A stretch of 64,000 nt of DNA from positions 1,178,001 through 1,242,000 of the forward strand of contig CM066296.1 in NCBI GenBank assembly GCA_033816765.1, read 5' to 3'. Shown piece after piece: positions 33,144-44,047 of this stretch. The notes under the pieces are model-generated. The model had not been told where the DNA came from and ran no database searches. It saw nothing but the letters and a program-made list of their open reading frames with translations. This DNA comes from Nothopassalora personata (Eukaryota; Ascomycota; Dothideomycetes; Mycosphaerellales; Mycosphaerellaceae). How positions within the stretch are numbered: position 1 is the first letter of the stretch; every line of letters begins with the position of its first letter. The translations under genes and the position numbers were made by a program.

Positions 33144-34931
33144 TCAATCGTGATATCTCCTTCTGCTCCTCTCCTGGACGTCAAATTGGTTTCGGCTCTC
33201 GACTCCATAGTCGTAGAGCGAGCTCCGTGATGGTGATGGCCTCGGTAGATCTTGCGCGGACTTCTTTGAAGCACTCCGAGTCCCAGGTACCCTCGTGTAA
33301 GGATATGCGATTACGGGAGGCGCGGGCGATGAGCGGGCGGGACTAGATCGCTTCAATTCCCCGGTAGAACGGTTCCGCACCGGATAAATTCGAGGGCTAC
33401 GAGATAGAGTGTCGCTAAAAATAGTGCGACTTGGATATGTTCTCCCCACCTCATGTTCCTGAGCAAGCTCCATGGCTCGTAATCTCGACCGCAGCTGGTA
33501 ATAGTGATATGGTATCTCTACGCTGACGAGCGAACCGTTCGCCTGGGTTGTACTGTAGATTGTGCCAGCCCGCATGAACACATACTGAGCAACATCGAGC
33601 GCTAGGGCTTCGCCCGCAGCACATGGTGCTTTCGCGTTTGAGACAGTCGAAGAGGTTTCATAACAGGCCGCACAATCTCTTGCATGGTTCTCGTAATGGT
33701 AAATTGCCCACGCTTCTGTGGTATTCAACGGACGAGATCTCGGTGCGAGACGTGCGGCCCTCGGTGACGCGAGTTCGCCGTCTTCAACACCACTTCTCGT
33801 GCGAGAGACAGCGCCGCTTGACTTTGTGTAGGTAGTCAGTGAACGATCGCCGCTTGGAGGTGGGGAAAGCGGGCTGTTGATGAATTCCACTGTGTGCTTC
33901 GCATGTCGCGGACCCGTTGTAATGGGATTCGCGACCTGACTCTGTTGCGACAAAGTAATGATTGGGAGTTCTAATTCGTTTTGGTGGCCCATACGTTTCT
34001 CGACCACGTCTGAGCCTGTCTCCGGTCTGCGCAGGGTTCTTGAGAGTCGCAGCAGACACTTGATGATGTCTCCGATCTCCTCGATGGCAGATTCCAGGAT
34101 TTCTTGTTCCGTCAAAACCTCATCTTCGATCTCGTCTTCGCTCTCTCGAGAAGATATGTCGCTAGATACGGGAACCTCGCGACCTCCAACATGGTGTTCA
34201 TTCTGCAGAGCATTCTCGCCCTCGAGGGTGAGTAAGGGTTCTTGCCCTGATGAGTGAGGCTTGAAGCCAAAGCCTGGCTCGAAAACAGCTACGGATGACG
34301 ATTCCCCGGGGGCGATGACAAGCTCAGGATTATCTGCCTGCACTGCAGGAGATCGTTCATGGTCGCTTTGAATTTCTTTCTCGACGGCGGCCACAATACA
34401 GCCTTGCAGATGATTGTACAGGCGTCGAGGATTCGCGAAACGTTCGGAACAGACAGAGCAGATCCCATGAGAAGTTGGCGGAATAGGCTCATCGTCGTTG
34501 GGATGTCCCAGTAGCTCACTTTGCGAATCATTAGTCGCTCCATGCTCGGTGCTCAAATGCCGTTTGAATATGTCCACACGCTGAAAGGTTGCTTGCCCCG
34601 ACGGCCCTTTATGGCAGAAGCTGCATATCATAGTGCCGTCAAAATGTGTGCAAATATGTCGATCTCGGTCAGACAGGCGCGCGAATCCCTTGGTGTAATA
34701 CACGCAAGTTGACACGGGACACTTCTCGGGGCGAACATCTGCGTGTGTTGAGATATGACTGTTGAGATCGTCCACCATGATGCCACAACTTGTGATGGGG
34801 CATATGCCCCTCGCAGCACCTGGAGGTGGCGCAGACGTAGTGGCGGAAAAGTTCATGTTCAGTTCCAGGCGCTGTAGGTCCGTGAGCTTGTCATAAACTT
34901 CGTGTGGCTCAAGTGTGGACGTCGCTGCCAT
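33144..34931 (-). CDS. C2H2 zinc-finger protein, main part
   Basis: The frame from the ATG at 34931 encodes 595 residues. Its N-terminal quarter has four C2H2-like fingers. They start at about residue 44 (CPITSC...HISTH), 70 (CPVSTC...HICTH), 104 (CSFC...HLSTEH) and 158 (CSVC...HLQGC, ending in Cys). The middle is acidic and the C-terminal third is Ser/Arg-rich and probably disordered. The type matches ascomycete proteins in which C2H2 fingers follow an N-terminal helical domain. That helical domain is found in the overlapping upstream frame (34859-35437). The two frames are offset, so either a very short intron, a frameshift mutation or an assembly error separates them. The protein is probably nuclear, with no known target. 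Confidence 0.7.
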   Translation of the reverse strand: MAATSTLEPHEVYDKLTDLQRLELNMNFSATTSAPPPGAARGICPITSCGIMVDDLNSHISTHADVRPEKCPVSTCVYYTKGFARLSDRDRHICTHFDGTMICSFCHKGPSGQATFQRVDIFKRHLSTEHGATNDSQSELLGHPNDDEPIPPTSHGICSVCSERFANPRRLYNHLQGCIVAAVEKEIQSDHERSPAVQADNPELVIAPGESSSVAVFEPGFGFKPHSSGQEPLLTLEGENALQNEHHVGGREVPVSSDISSRESEDEIEDEVLTEQEILESAIEEIGDIIKCLLRLSRTLRRPETGSDVVEKRMGHQNELELPIITLSQQSQVANPITTGPRHAKHTVEFINSPLSPPPSGDRSLTTYTKSSGAVSRTRSGVEDGELASPRAARLAPRSRPLNTTEAWAIYHYENHARDCAACYETSSTVSNAKAPCAAGEALALDVAQYVFMRAGTIYSTTQANGSLVSVEIPYHYYQLRSRLRAMELAQEHEVGRTYPSRTIFSDTLSRSPRIYPVRNRSTGELKRSSPARSSPAPPVIAYPYTRVPGTRSASKKSAQDLPRPSPSRSSLYDYGVESRNQFDVQERSRRRYHD

Positions 34932-35437
34932 TGTTCATCAGCGAGCATATCATCTTGGCGGTGCACACAAGTACCTGTCTCGATAGCGTTTTGCAATTCA
35001 GTGAGAAGCCTGGCGAGCTCTCTTTGCAGTTCACGAGAACCCCTCAACCTCTCCCCAAGAAAGGGGCCGCTATCAAGGTGTATGCCAACATTATCCAGCC
35101 AGATAGAGAATCGGCTGAGCTCATCTTGCGCTTGGGCGGAGAGGTGAGATGTTGCTGCTGCCTGGCCGCGGTCGATTTGCTCCGGCAGTCGTGTTAATAG
35201 GCGAAGGCAATTCTGCGCTTTGGAGGTGATAGTACGTGTCGCGCCGTTCAAATGTTGGTCCTGTGCCCGATGCAGGTCTGCCGTAGAGTATGAAGACTCA
35301 GTATCAGGTAAATGCAAGGAACTATGATGTTCCTCGACTTTAGTGTATGAATCATGTGGTTCGACAGACATCAGTTGCAATGCAGGTTCGGCGTGCTCAT
35401 GCCATATGTCTGCCATATCCCAGCGCTGGACTGACAT
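34859..35437 (-). CDS. N-terminal helical domain of the C2H2 protein (separate frame)
   Basis: From an ATG at 35437 this frame encodes 192 residues. Residues about 75-155 resemble the N-terminal domain seen ahead of C2H2 fingers in many ascomycete proteins, with the block LSRFSIWLDNVGIHLDSG, an LxxRLRGS-like step and a leucine-rich helix. It overlaps the start of the 33144-34931 frame by 73 bp in another phase. I infer that both belong to one gene. No GT-AG intron of normal size fits the overlap, so a frameshift is the simplest explanation. A further open frame upstream (to 35751) looks partly coding but I cannot place it. Confidence 0.5.
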   Translation of the reverse strand: MSVQRWDMADIWHEHAEPALQLMSVEPHDSYTKVEEHHSSLHLPDTESSYSTADLHRAQDQHLNGATRTITSKAQNCLRLLTRLPEQIDRGQAAATSHLSAQAQDELSRFSIWLDNVGIHLDSGPFLGERLRGSRELQRELARLLTELQNAIETGTCVHRQDDMLADEQWQRRPHLSHTKFMTSSRTYSAWN

Positions 35438-35871
35438 GAGATCAGCCGAAGTACGGCCAACCAAGTCTTTTGGAAGTGGCAAGTCGATGATGATGGTCGA
35501 GCTTGCATCGACGTGACGTCCAGGCCCAGATGGAGTGTATCAACGTCGTCGGTCCGGCTGAAGTTTACACTCTGCTTTGACCGGAAGCAGGTGTGAATTT
35601 GCAAAGAAGCGTGAGGTAGAAGATCCACGTCAGCTATCGTCAGTGGTGTTGACGTGTGTGGGGCCAGCATGCGGCTGAGGTCGTACACGGGGAGCTTCGT
35701 CGCCTCAGCGCAATTCAGGCGTCCTCGACTGTTCATCGTAACAAAAAGCACTGGATCAAATCTGAGCTCAGGCGAGTCTACTAATCAGTGGTAGGTTCCG
35801 CGACATAGACGGCGCTTTGGTCTCTCAGCGTCTGAGGCAGAAAACGCCAACAAGATTAATCAAAAAGCAGA

Positions 35872-37656
35872 ATGTCGGGGATCGAGGTAGCGGGCATTGT
35901 CCTCGCAGTCATACCCCTCATAATAGCTGGATTCGAGTCCTACGATGAAACCAGATCGAAGCTCAGGTCCATTCAAAGGTATCAGCAAGAACTGCGTTGC
36001 GTCAATCGGGCTCTGCGGGCGGAACACCAGATCTTCAGAAATACTGTCGAGCGCCTTCTGAGAAGCTGTCTGGACGACCAAAGTATGGACTCTCTCTTGC
36101 AGAATGTCGGGGGTCCTGAGTGGTCCGATGCTGGCGCAGAGAAGGTGTTGAAATTGCGGTTGGGTGACTCGCATCGAATCTGCGTCGAGACCATAGACGA
36201 CGTGCGCCGTAATGTCGAGCTGCTGCGTCGATGCCTCGGCGTTGATAGCGCGGTACGATATCGCTGTATTCTCCTTATGCAATGCGAGAGCTGATCATGG
36301 CAGACATCGACACAGGCTGCGAATAGCATGCAACATGTTGGTGCGAAGCTCAGCTTCGCTTTCCGCAAAAGTAGCTACCTCGATATCGTCGCAGGAATCA
36401 GTAAGAGCAACGTGCAGCTGGAGAAGCTCGTGGACCACGTACCTGCTTTTGTGCTGCCGGCTCAATCAGTGCATAGTTGCAAAGCCAACATCGAAGTGCA
36501 GAGACATGCAAAGAGGCTATACTTGGTGATGCAACAGGCACTTTGCCAATCCTGCAAGGCGATACATGCGGCCAGTCTGCACATGAACGGGACGTCGGCA
36601 AAAGCAGAGGACTCAGCTGTGGGCTTTCGTGTGGTGCTTCACCACCTGCACCCGACCAAAATCACGTCTGCAAACACCGACATGACGTGGTCAGTGGAGG
36701 AGGCTGAGATACGCTTGGTCTCAAGCGTAGCATCTGAAGGTAGACCGGCGCAGCTTTTGACCAGCGGCCGCCGCGACAGACATGCCATGGAGCGTTCGCG
36801 TTCGCGTTCGGATAGTGCGACCACCAATGCTGCCTCACAATCGCGAACGCAAGTAGCTCAATCGACAACGGCAGTTTTTGATCATCAACGAGCACAACCC
36901 GTCATTGACGACCTTTGTGTCAGCATGCAGAGACTTCAGCAGATGCGGAGTGGCATCTGCCTGGGTTATCTGACTGACGGCGCCAGTCAACCGTGCCATG
37001 CGTTGTACTGGCCGAGCAAGCGGATAGTCGAGGAAAAACCGGAAGGGTCCACGACGTTGATGGCGGTGCTGTCGCAGAAAGATGGTCGCGGACGCCCGTT
37101 GTCCGTGAGAGAGAGCCGGCAGTTGGCCATGCATTTAGCCGCCGGTGCACTGCAATTTTCGAACACTCCGTGGCTGGGAGATCGATGGAGCAAGGAAGAC
37201 ATTACCCTGTTCGAGAGCAAGGGAAGAATTCTGGCAGAGCACCCATTCATCACTGCGACGCTGCAGAGGCAAACTTCCACATCCGCTTCGTACGGGATCG
37301 GGTTTGTGCAGAGGTCGATCCGAAACAAGACATTGTGCTGGCTTGGCATCATGCTGATCGAGCTCTGTCTGGGCAAGCCGATAGAACAGCTGCAGACGCC
37401 TGAAGAAGCAGCTTGGAGAGGTGCCGAGATTGAGCGATGTTATCTCGCGGCCGACCGTCTGTTGACCGAGGGTCTCATCTTCGACACGGCCGGCGAGAGA
37501 TACGACAAAGCGGTCCGACGCTGCGTATATTGCCTTTTTGAAAGCAGATCGACAGACCTCAGCGACGCCATCTTCCACCAAACGGTCGAGGCAGGTGTGC
37601 TGGACCTCCTAAAAAGGGACGTGGATGTTCTTTTTCCGGGAATGCAACGAGACTGA
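35872..37656 (+). CDS. DUF7580-type protein with helical N-terminus
   Basis: The gene begins at the ATG at 35872 (MSGIEVAGIVLAVIPLIIAG), a hydrophobic N-terminus typical of fungal proteins related to HeLo-like and DUF7580 families. An in-frame TGA at 36292 lies inside a probable intron (donor 36253 GTACGA, acceptor CAG at 36303, 51 nt, branch-like CTGAT). Removing it keeps the frame and gives about 577 residues. The C-terminal half has the DUF7580 pattern, with LGDRWSKEDI at about residues 440-450 and IRNKTLCWLGIMLIELCLGKPIEQL at about 485-510, resembling a degenerate kinase-like tail. The function is unknown. It is divergent from the C2H2 gene with about 430 bp between them. If the intron call is wrong, the gene carries a nonsense mutation. 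Confidence 0.75.
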
Positions 37657-37939
37657 CATACCTAACTGCCGCGCTTCGAGAACTGAATCTTGCCGCTTCA
37701 TGAATCTCATTTGGTGGACGATGCTAACTGTCTTGGCGGTGGATGTCAGAGGAGCAAGAAGGTGGGACAAGACAAAAAGAAGGACGTAGTACAGTGCAAG
37801 GATCGCGTTAGTAAGCAGAATGCCCTGTCCTACGCGTGACGTCGTTGACGACGCGTCTGGAACACCTTCACACGGACGCAGAATGTTCTAGATACTTACT
37901 CACTACACTGTACAGTAGCAAGCCCAATCAAGCAGCAGC

Positions 37940-38959
37940 ATGTCTCTCAAACGCAAGGCTGCAGACGCGGCCACGGCCACGGAAGCTGCTAAGAAGCCAA
38001 AGGCCAATGGCTCCATCACCGCCTTCTTCGGCCAGCCAAAGACGAACCCCCCGCCATCATCCACGAATCCCTCACAGCCGACATGTGCACCACCAACAGC
38101 ACCAGAAACGGCACCCACCAAGTTCGACAAGGAAGCATGGCTCGCCAAGCTCTCAGAAGACCAGCAGCAGCTCCTCAAGCTAGAGATCGAGACGCTACAC
38201 GAAAGCTGGCTCGCGGTGCTCAAGGACGAGGTTGTCAGCCCGGAATTTCTCAACCTCAAGCGTTTCCTGAAGAAAGAAGTGGAAACAGGCAAGAAAGTCT
38301 TCCCACCAAGTGAAGACGTCTACAGCTGGTACGTATCACGACACGAAGCCACGTGCCAGAGCCAGTCGTTGACACGGTGTCTCTCTAGGTCACGGCACAC
38401 CCCCCTCCCATCCGTCAAAGCCGTCATCCTCGGCCAAGATCCCTATCACAACCTCAACCAAGCCCACGGCCTCTGCTTCTCCGTCCGACCGCCGACGAAG
38501 GCCCCACCGAGTCTCAAGAACATGTACATTGCCCTCAAGAAAGACTATCCCAATTTCAAAGAACCACCACAAAACGGCGGCCTTCTGACACCGTGGGCAG
38601 ACCGGGGAGTGCTCCTCCTCAATACCTGCTTGACCGTCCGCGCCCACGAGGCGAACTCTCACGCTAGACAAGGTTGGGAGAAGTTCACACAGAAAGTCAT
38701 CGACACGGTAGCCGCAAAGAGGACCAAGGGCGTGGTGTTCCTGGCTTGGGGGAAGCCAGCGCAGGACCGGTGTAAGAAGATCAACGGGAGCAAACACTTG
38801 GTGCTGAAGAGTGTGCACCCGAGCCCCTTGAGTGCGCACAAGGGCTTCTTAGATTGTGGACACTTCAAGGCAGCTAATGAGTGGTTGCAGGAGAGGTACG
38901 GTGAGGATGGGATCATTGATTGGAATCTTGATGTCAAGCCCGAGGACGCTGGTGTTTGA
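37940..38959 (+). CDS. UNG1: Uracil-DNA glycosylase
   Basis: This is the family-1 uracil-DNA glycosylase, which removes uracil from nuclear and mitochondrial DNA to start base-excision repair. A PCNA-binding motif (SITAFFG, about residues 26-32) lies in a basic N-terminus that could also carry the nuclear signal. The catalytic block GQDPYHN with QAHGLCFSV, and the C-terminal HPSPLSAHKGF loop, are intact. A 60-nt intron (38329-38388, GTACGT...CTCTCTAG) should be removed. It is a multiple of three and has no stop, so unspliced RNA stays open with 20 extra residues just before the catalytic block. The spliced product is 319 residues. The start at 37940 follows an A-rich leader and gives the expected N-terminus. 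Confidence 0.96.
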   Translation: MSLKRKAADAATATEAAKKPKANGSITAFFGQPKTNPPPSSTNPSQPTCAPPTAPETAPTKFDKEAWLAKLSEDQQQLLKLEIETLHESWLAVLKDEVVSPEFLNLKRFLKKEVETGKKVFPPSEDVYSWYVSRHEATCQSQSLTRCLSRSRHTPLPSVKAVILGQDPYHNLNQAHGLCFSVRPPTKAPPSLKNMYIALKKDYPNFKEPPQNGGLLTPWADRGVLLLNTCLTVRAHEANSHARQGWEKFTQKVIDTVAAKRTKGVVFLAWGKPAQDRCKKINGSKHLVLKSVHPSPLSAHKGFLDCGHFKAANEWLQERYGEDGIIDWNLDVKPEDAGV

Positions 38960-39783
38960 AAGGCTGCCGCATGCGTACAGGTCATAACGTCGGCGAGCGG
39001 GTGTACGATACGTGTAAAGCTGGCTGATGCTGTGGTACAGGCGCTCGGGGGGTGAAAGCAAGGAGCACGAGTGTACAGCGCCTACAGAGGGAGATTGAAG
39101 GCCCTCTACCCGGCACTGATGCCTGTCATCTCAAGTATTGCTACCTTCACGACTGCCATCGATTGGCGCCAGTCTCGGGACAGCATCTTTGCGTCCACGA
39201 GTCCGATTCACAGCGTTTGCATTGGACCCCAGTCAGTCTGCCATCAGCTGGCGACCAATGTTCTCTCAGCCCTTTGTCTTTGAGGACGATCAGATCATCT
39301 TCGCCTGTGCAACGAGGCAAAAGTGCAATGCAGAGCCTCTTGGATGCGGAAGAAAGAACAGCCTGAACAGCTCATCGAACTTGAGGATAAAGTCGCCAGC
39401 TGCACATATGGACGCACTGCATACTGCATGAGCAGGCCCATCCTTGCACTCCACAGCTCATCACCCCCGATGAACAGTGACATCAGCTGCCAACCACCTC
39501 CCACATCCCTTCGTGGCAACACAGGCAGACCCTCTCCGCATACTCACTCGGCTGCTGCACTCCCCCGCACTCGGTGCATTTCCCCACGGGCAAGTGTGCC
39601 GTCTTGTGTGCGCCGCGCCACGCGACCATGCTGTAGATCTGCAGCGTGTATACACACGAGGGATATTGTTGATCCTTCGAGATGTCTAGCACCTACCTGT
39701 CGATCCAATTTCCCTTTCTCCGCTGACTTCTGGTCAATCTGCTTTCTCAATTGGTCTGATATAGAGTTGGACTTTTGCTGAAG
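38960..39783. other. Intergenic region, no gene seen
   Basis: There are several open frames of 60-150 codons on both strands, but none has a domain-like pattern or intron consensus that I can support. It probably contains the 3' end of the glycosylase transcript and the promoter of the permease gene. Confidence 0.5.
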
Positions 39784-41408
39784 ATGGACAGGAAGCACGA
39801 CGACAAGGTGGAAACTGTCCACTCGGAACATGGCAGTGACGTCTTCCCAGTAAGTGAGTCTCGACACGCAAGAAAAGCCATGGCTAATAACGCCAGGAAT
39901 ATGTCGAAGAGAAAGCGCAGGAAGGCGTCTTCATCGAAGACAAGCAGCGATCGAGGCAACTCGTTCGGAAGATGGATTTGCGGATACTACCACTCTGTGC
40001 CTTCATGTACCTGCTCAATTACCTTGATCGTGGCAACATCGGTATATCATACGAAGTGAACCTGGCCGGCAGCTCGAAGATGTTAACATTCGACCACAGG
40101 CAACGCTAAAGTACTCAATAACGAGACCGGAGACGACATGCTACAACAAACCAACATGAGCAACACCGACTACCGCGTAGCCGTCTCACTCTTTTCATTC
40201 GCATACGGACTCTTCGAAGTACCCTCAAACATGATCATGAAGCGCTACGTGCGCCCTTCGGTCTGGCTGGCTATTCTACTGGCAATGTGGGGCATCTTCA
40301 CCATTGGATTTGCTGTGAGTCTCCCGCATTGCAGACTCACTGATCCAACTGACATACGACATGTCAGGGCGTCCAAACTTACGCCCAAGTGACCGTCCTC
40401 CGCTTCCTGATCGGCGTGTTTGAAGCCGGCTTCTTTCCGGGTATCGTCTACCTCATCACCTTCTGGTATCCTGTCGAAGAACGCTCCGTCCGCATCGCCT
40501 TCGTCCTGGCCTCCGCTACCGCAGCAGGAGCCTTTGGCGGCTGCATCGCTTATGGAGTCGGCCACCTCAACGGCGATGGAGGCCTTGAAGGCTTCCGCTG
40601 GCTCTTCATCATCGAAGGACTCATCACAGTAGCCTGCGTCGTTCTCGCCCTCTGGCGCCTCCCCGACTATCCCGACCGCGCCAAATTCCTCAGCGATGAC
40701 GACAAAGAGTATGTCAAAGCTCGAATCGCAGTAAAGGGAGGTGGCTACACCACGGAGAAATCTTCGAAACAAGACATTATGGCTACGACGCTCAGCCCGA
40801 GAATGCTCGCGCACTACCTCGCCTATACCTGCGATTGCGTCCCGCTCGGCTCGTTGACGTTCTTCACGCCCACCATCGTCTCCGGCCTCGGATACACCAG
40901 CATCGAAGCTCAACTCATGACCGTCCCACCCTGGATCGTAGGCTACTGCGCCTGTCTATTCCTCGGCTGGAGCGCCGATCACTTCAACATGCGTGGCTGG
41001 CACATCACGGCCTCCTCCATCATCGGTGGAGTTGGCTGGCTCACCGCCGGCCTTTTACCCGCCGACGCCTACACCGCCCGCTACGGATGTCTAATGCTCT
41101 GCGCTTGCGGAGCCTTCCCGAGCTCCGGCCCGCTCAGCGCGTGGGTCACTTGCAATGTTCCTGCCATTGCTTGCATGGGGATTGCAACTGCGCTGAACAA
41201 TAGTGCGGCGGGTATCAGTCAGATTATCGCGCAGTGGATCTGGATCCCGGCTGAGGCGGCGGGGGGGTATCCTACAGGGAATTATGTTTGTGCCGCGTGT
41301 AGTTTTGCCACAGCGCTGTTGGCGGTAGGGATGAGGATCAATTATGGTAGGATGAATAGGATGGGTGTCAAGGATGTGAAGGGGAATGATAGGGTGTGGT
41401 TGTTGTAG
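39784..41408 (+). CDS. MFS anion:cation symporter (allantoate permease / Dal5 type)
   Basis: Four exons (39784-39849, 39897-40041, 40100-40314, 40368-41408) with GT-AG introns of 47, 58 and 53 nt give 488 residues. The first membrane helix region contains LNYLDRGNIGNAK, the hallmark of the fungal anion:cation symporter family. Later blocks (RFLIGVFEAGFFPG, YPVEERSVRIAF, FRWLFIIEGL, LPDYPDRAKFL) are equally typical. About 12 membrane segments are expected, with a hydrophilic loop at about residues 235-275. Family members carry allantoate, nicotinate, vitamins or small organic acids across the plasma membrane. The substrate cannot be told from the sequence. All splice sites keep the frame, so the gene appears functional. 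Confidence 0.92.
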
Positions 41409-41654
41409 GTGCACTACTTGGATAGATATCATGACGTTATGCGAGAGCAAGAAGATCGATTTGATGATTCGAGGTATAGAAACGAACACACCGTGGCCGA
41501 CTTACTTCCCTTTGAGTACCAGACAAAAAAGTCCATCCGACGTTCGTCTAGAGAGCTCACATCACAAACAGCCAGTGACGATGCGGCGGACCGTTGAATC
41601 CGCGCCTCCGGCAGCTGTGGCAGGGCCGAACCAATATCTACCGTCATCTGGCCT

Positions 41655-42373
41655 TCACAATGCTCTGGACCGGTTGCAGCTCAAGCCTGCACCCTCCTTC
41701 ATGAATACTCCCATCACAACACCGCCTCCGGGATGGCCTTGAACTCCGAGTCGTAAACCTCTGCTTCCTCTCCAGAGGACTTGAGAGAACATCGATAGCC
41801 AGGCCCTCGCAACAGTCTCATGCTCTCGTCTCCATTCCAGAAACCGGACCAGAAGCGCTATACCCTTGGCGAAGCTATACGCAGTGACCCTATCCCCTGA
41901 AAGGGAGTCTAATAATAGACTAGTGAGCAGAGGGCATTCCTGAAGTACGCTTCCCAGCGCCAGAACATCTCTCGGATGGCATGCAGAGCCGAACTCAAGG
42001 TGACGAAAGTCCCGAATGTAAGCGCCGATCTGGATCAAGAATGGAACATATTCAGGCAGGTAGGTCTGCGTCAATTAGAGGGAATGTGTTCTTTCCGCAG
42101 AGGACCGAGGTGGCTTCTTGGCGGATCCAATGGCAGGGGAGTAGAACGCTGGTGGTGAATCCGGATCCTTCTTGAATTTTCGTCTCGTGCGAGTCGATTG
42201 TCTGTTGGCCAGTATTCGAAACTTCTTATCGCTGAGAGCAGTGCACGACGAGATGTGTGGCCAATAGATATGGTGTAGACTTCTTCGTCGGAAACTAGCG
42301 ACGCTGCGTAGATTCGGCTCCTCAGCTTGGGGTTCAAGTCGAGGAATCGGAGCGGTACACTTCCTAGTAACAT
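41655..42373 (-). pseudogene. 2EXR/F-box-like gene, frameshifted
   Basis: A possible ATG at 42373 opens a frame with FLDLNPKLRSRIYAASL, which resembles the 2EXR/F-box-like motif (F-x-x-L-P-x-E-L-R-x-x-I-Y). The expected next family block, an LYGKN-x-F-type motif, is present as SVLCGKNTFPL but in another frame (about 42080-42120). The following FRHLEF-type block (YIRDFRHLEF) is in a third (about 41990-42030). The three conserved blocks in three frames argue for decay by indels. Splicing around the breaks cannot be fully excluded. Such families are numerous in ascomycetes and mostly of unknown function. Confidence 0.5.
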
Positions 42374-42442
42374 CTCTTTCACTCGGCTAGTAAAGTAGCG
42401 AGACAGTAGTCTGAGGAACTGCGAAGATCTCGATATAGACAC

Positions 42443-43464
42443 TTTCGCTGACTGTGTAATTTGGGGTTCCGCGAGTAAGCCTCAAGATCGAGAAGATGGA
42501 GATAAGCTTGCTCGCGCTAAATGCGTGCACGGATGCCCGTCTCACATGCAAGGATGACGAGATTTAGATGCAGGCTCTCGATCTAAATGGATGCAATTTC
42601 TCGACATAGGAAGGCTTTCCTTAGGCTCTGGATCAAGCTGAATACTCGTATACCTGGCTGAAATGCACATCAACAGGCAAACAATCAATTTTTTATGGAC
42701 AGCTCGTAGCAGTTGGAGCTCAAAGTAGAAGCCAAATAACTCGTGCAAGATATACACACTTCGCACGGGCAGCTCGACGTCATATGGCGAAATCATAGCA
42801 GCATCATTGTCAAGAAGTGATAGAAGAAGTTCAAGACAAATCTTAAGCCTGGACAGAGCATTCAGGGATCATGCAAGGGCATGTCATGCGGTCTGTTCCT
42901 TGGGCATCGAGATCACTTCAAGCTACTGCAGGATCGCGAAGCTGGGGAACATGCGATTACCTCTCTGCATGGCTACATAAAGCTCGAAGACCTGACCCAA
43001 AATTGCGCCACCTTGCATCTGGCTTGACCTTTCCCTGGCAAACATCGTCGTTGCCGGTAAAGATCCCGAGGGCAAACTCATGCCATTTGCCATGATTCTC
43101 GGAGATAACCGTTATGGAGTGGTGCCTCTTAGCACCGACTTGCCAGAAGGCGAACTTGGCGTTAATCTGTCCGTCGGCCTTGCCGTGCTCGAGGTCCAGG
43201 AGCGCGGGTACAAGACTATGCTCAACATTGTTTTGGCTATACTCCACGACTACATCCTCGGCTTTGCACCCTAGGAGCTTTACCAGATGAAGATGAGTTG
43301 TCGCGACCAGATGGACTCGAAGTCAATGCTTGGCCATTCTTTGCTGAGAAGGTGGCAGAGCACCCCTTCAACACCACCACCCAGCTTCGACATAGAATGC
43401 CTTGGGAACATCAAGTTGTATGCTGCTCGCGGAAAGCACAGTACAGATGTATATAACCAGGCCT
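42443..43464. other. Region without a supported gene
   Basis: Overlapping open frames on both strands (for example minus 42957-43247 and plus 43080-43274) look weakly protein-like but match nothing I know. Part may belong to a decayed gene. Confidence 0.4.
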
Positions 43465-43474
43465 AGAGAAGAAG

Positions 43475-44047
43475 CGGCAAATTACTCCCATAGGGACAAT
43501 TATGTCGTTTATTATTCCTACATGGACTCATTTTCAAAAATTACTCCTATAGGGACTTATAGGGATGCCAAATTACTGCCACGGGGACACATTATGGCAG
43601 GATCCTTCCGAGGATTATAGTCGCAACATTATCGTGCATACTGTATGCTAATACATCTAAGCCAGTGAAGTAATCTTACTACATTCATCTCCTAGGCAAG
43701 GACGATGTAGCTAGCATTCTGCCCTATCCAGACAACTAATACAGACTTGCTTTTAGACTCACGAACCCTATCTTATTACATCTTTCTTGCTTCTGATTTC
43801 AATTACCTAGAGCAACAATGGTCAAATATGTTGTAGGCACAAAAATTCCACTTTTTACACCTATAACTACCTATCTATCTTTTTGCACATTTATACATAG
43901 ATACTACCGTAAAGCTAAAAGGTGCCATAGTGTGTCCCTATAGCAGTAATTTGGCATCCCTGTAAGTCCCTATAGGAGTAAGTTTTGAAAATGAGTCCCT
44001 ATAGCAGTAATTTCTGACATAATTGTCCCTATGGGAGTAATGCACCG
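43475..44047. mobile_element. MULE-like MITE with long modular terminal inverted repeats
   Basis: The 573-bp element has terminal inverted repeats of about 125 bp (43475-43598 and 43921-44047), starting CGGCAAATTACTCCC and CGGTGCATTACTCCC. It is flanked by the 10-bp duplication AGAGAAGAAG (43465-43474 and 44048-44057). Each inverted repeat contains four degenerate copies of ATTACTCCTATAGGGAC spaced roughly 30-35 bp. The middle (43600-43920) has no coding frame. Long inverted repeats with a 9-11 bp duplication are typical of non-autonomous Mutator-like elements. Confidence 0.82.

Noticed and set aside
37836..38183. Alternative upstream frame over the glycosylase start
   Set aside because: It is out of phase with the conserved glycosylase and low in complexity, so a shadow frame.
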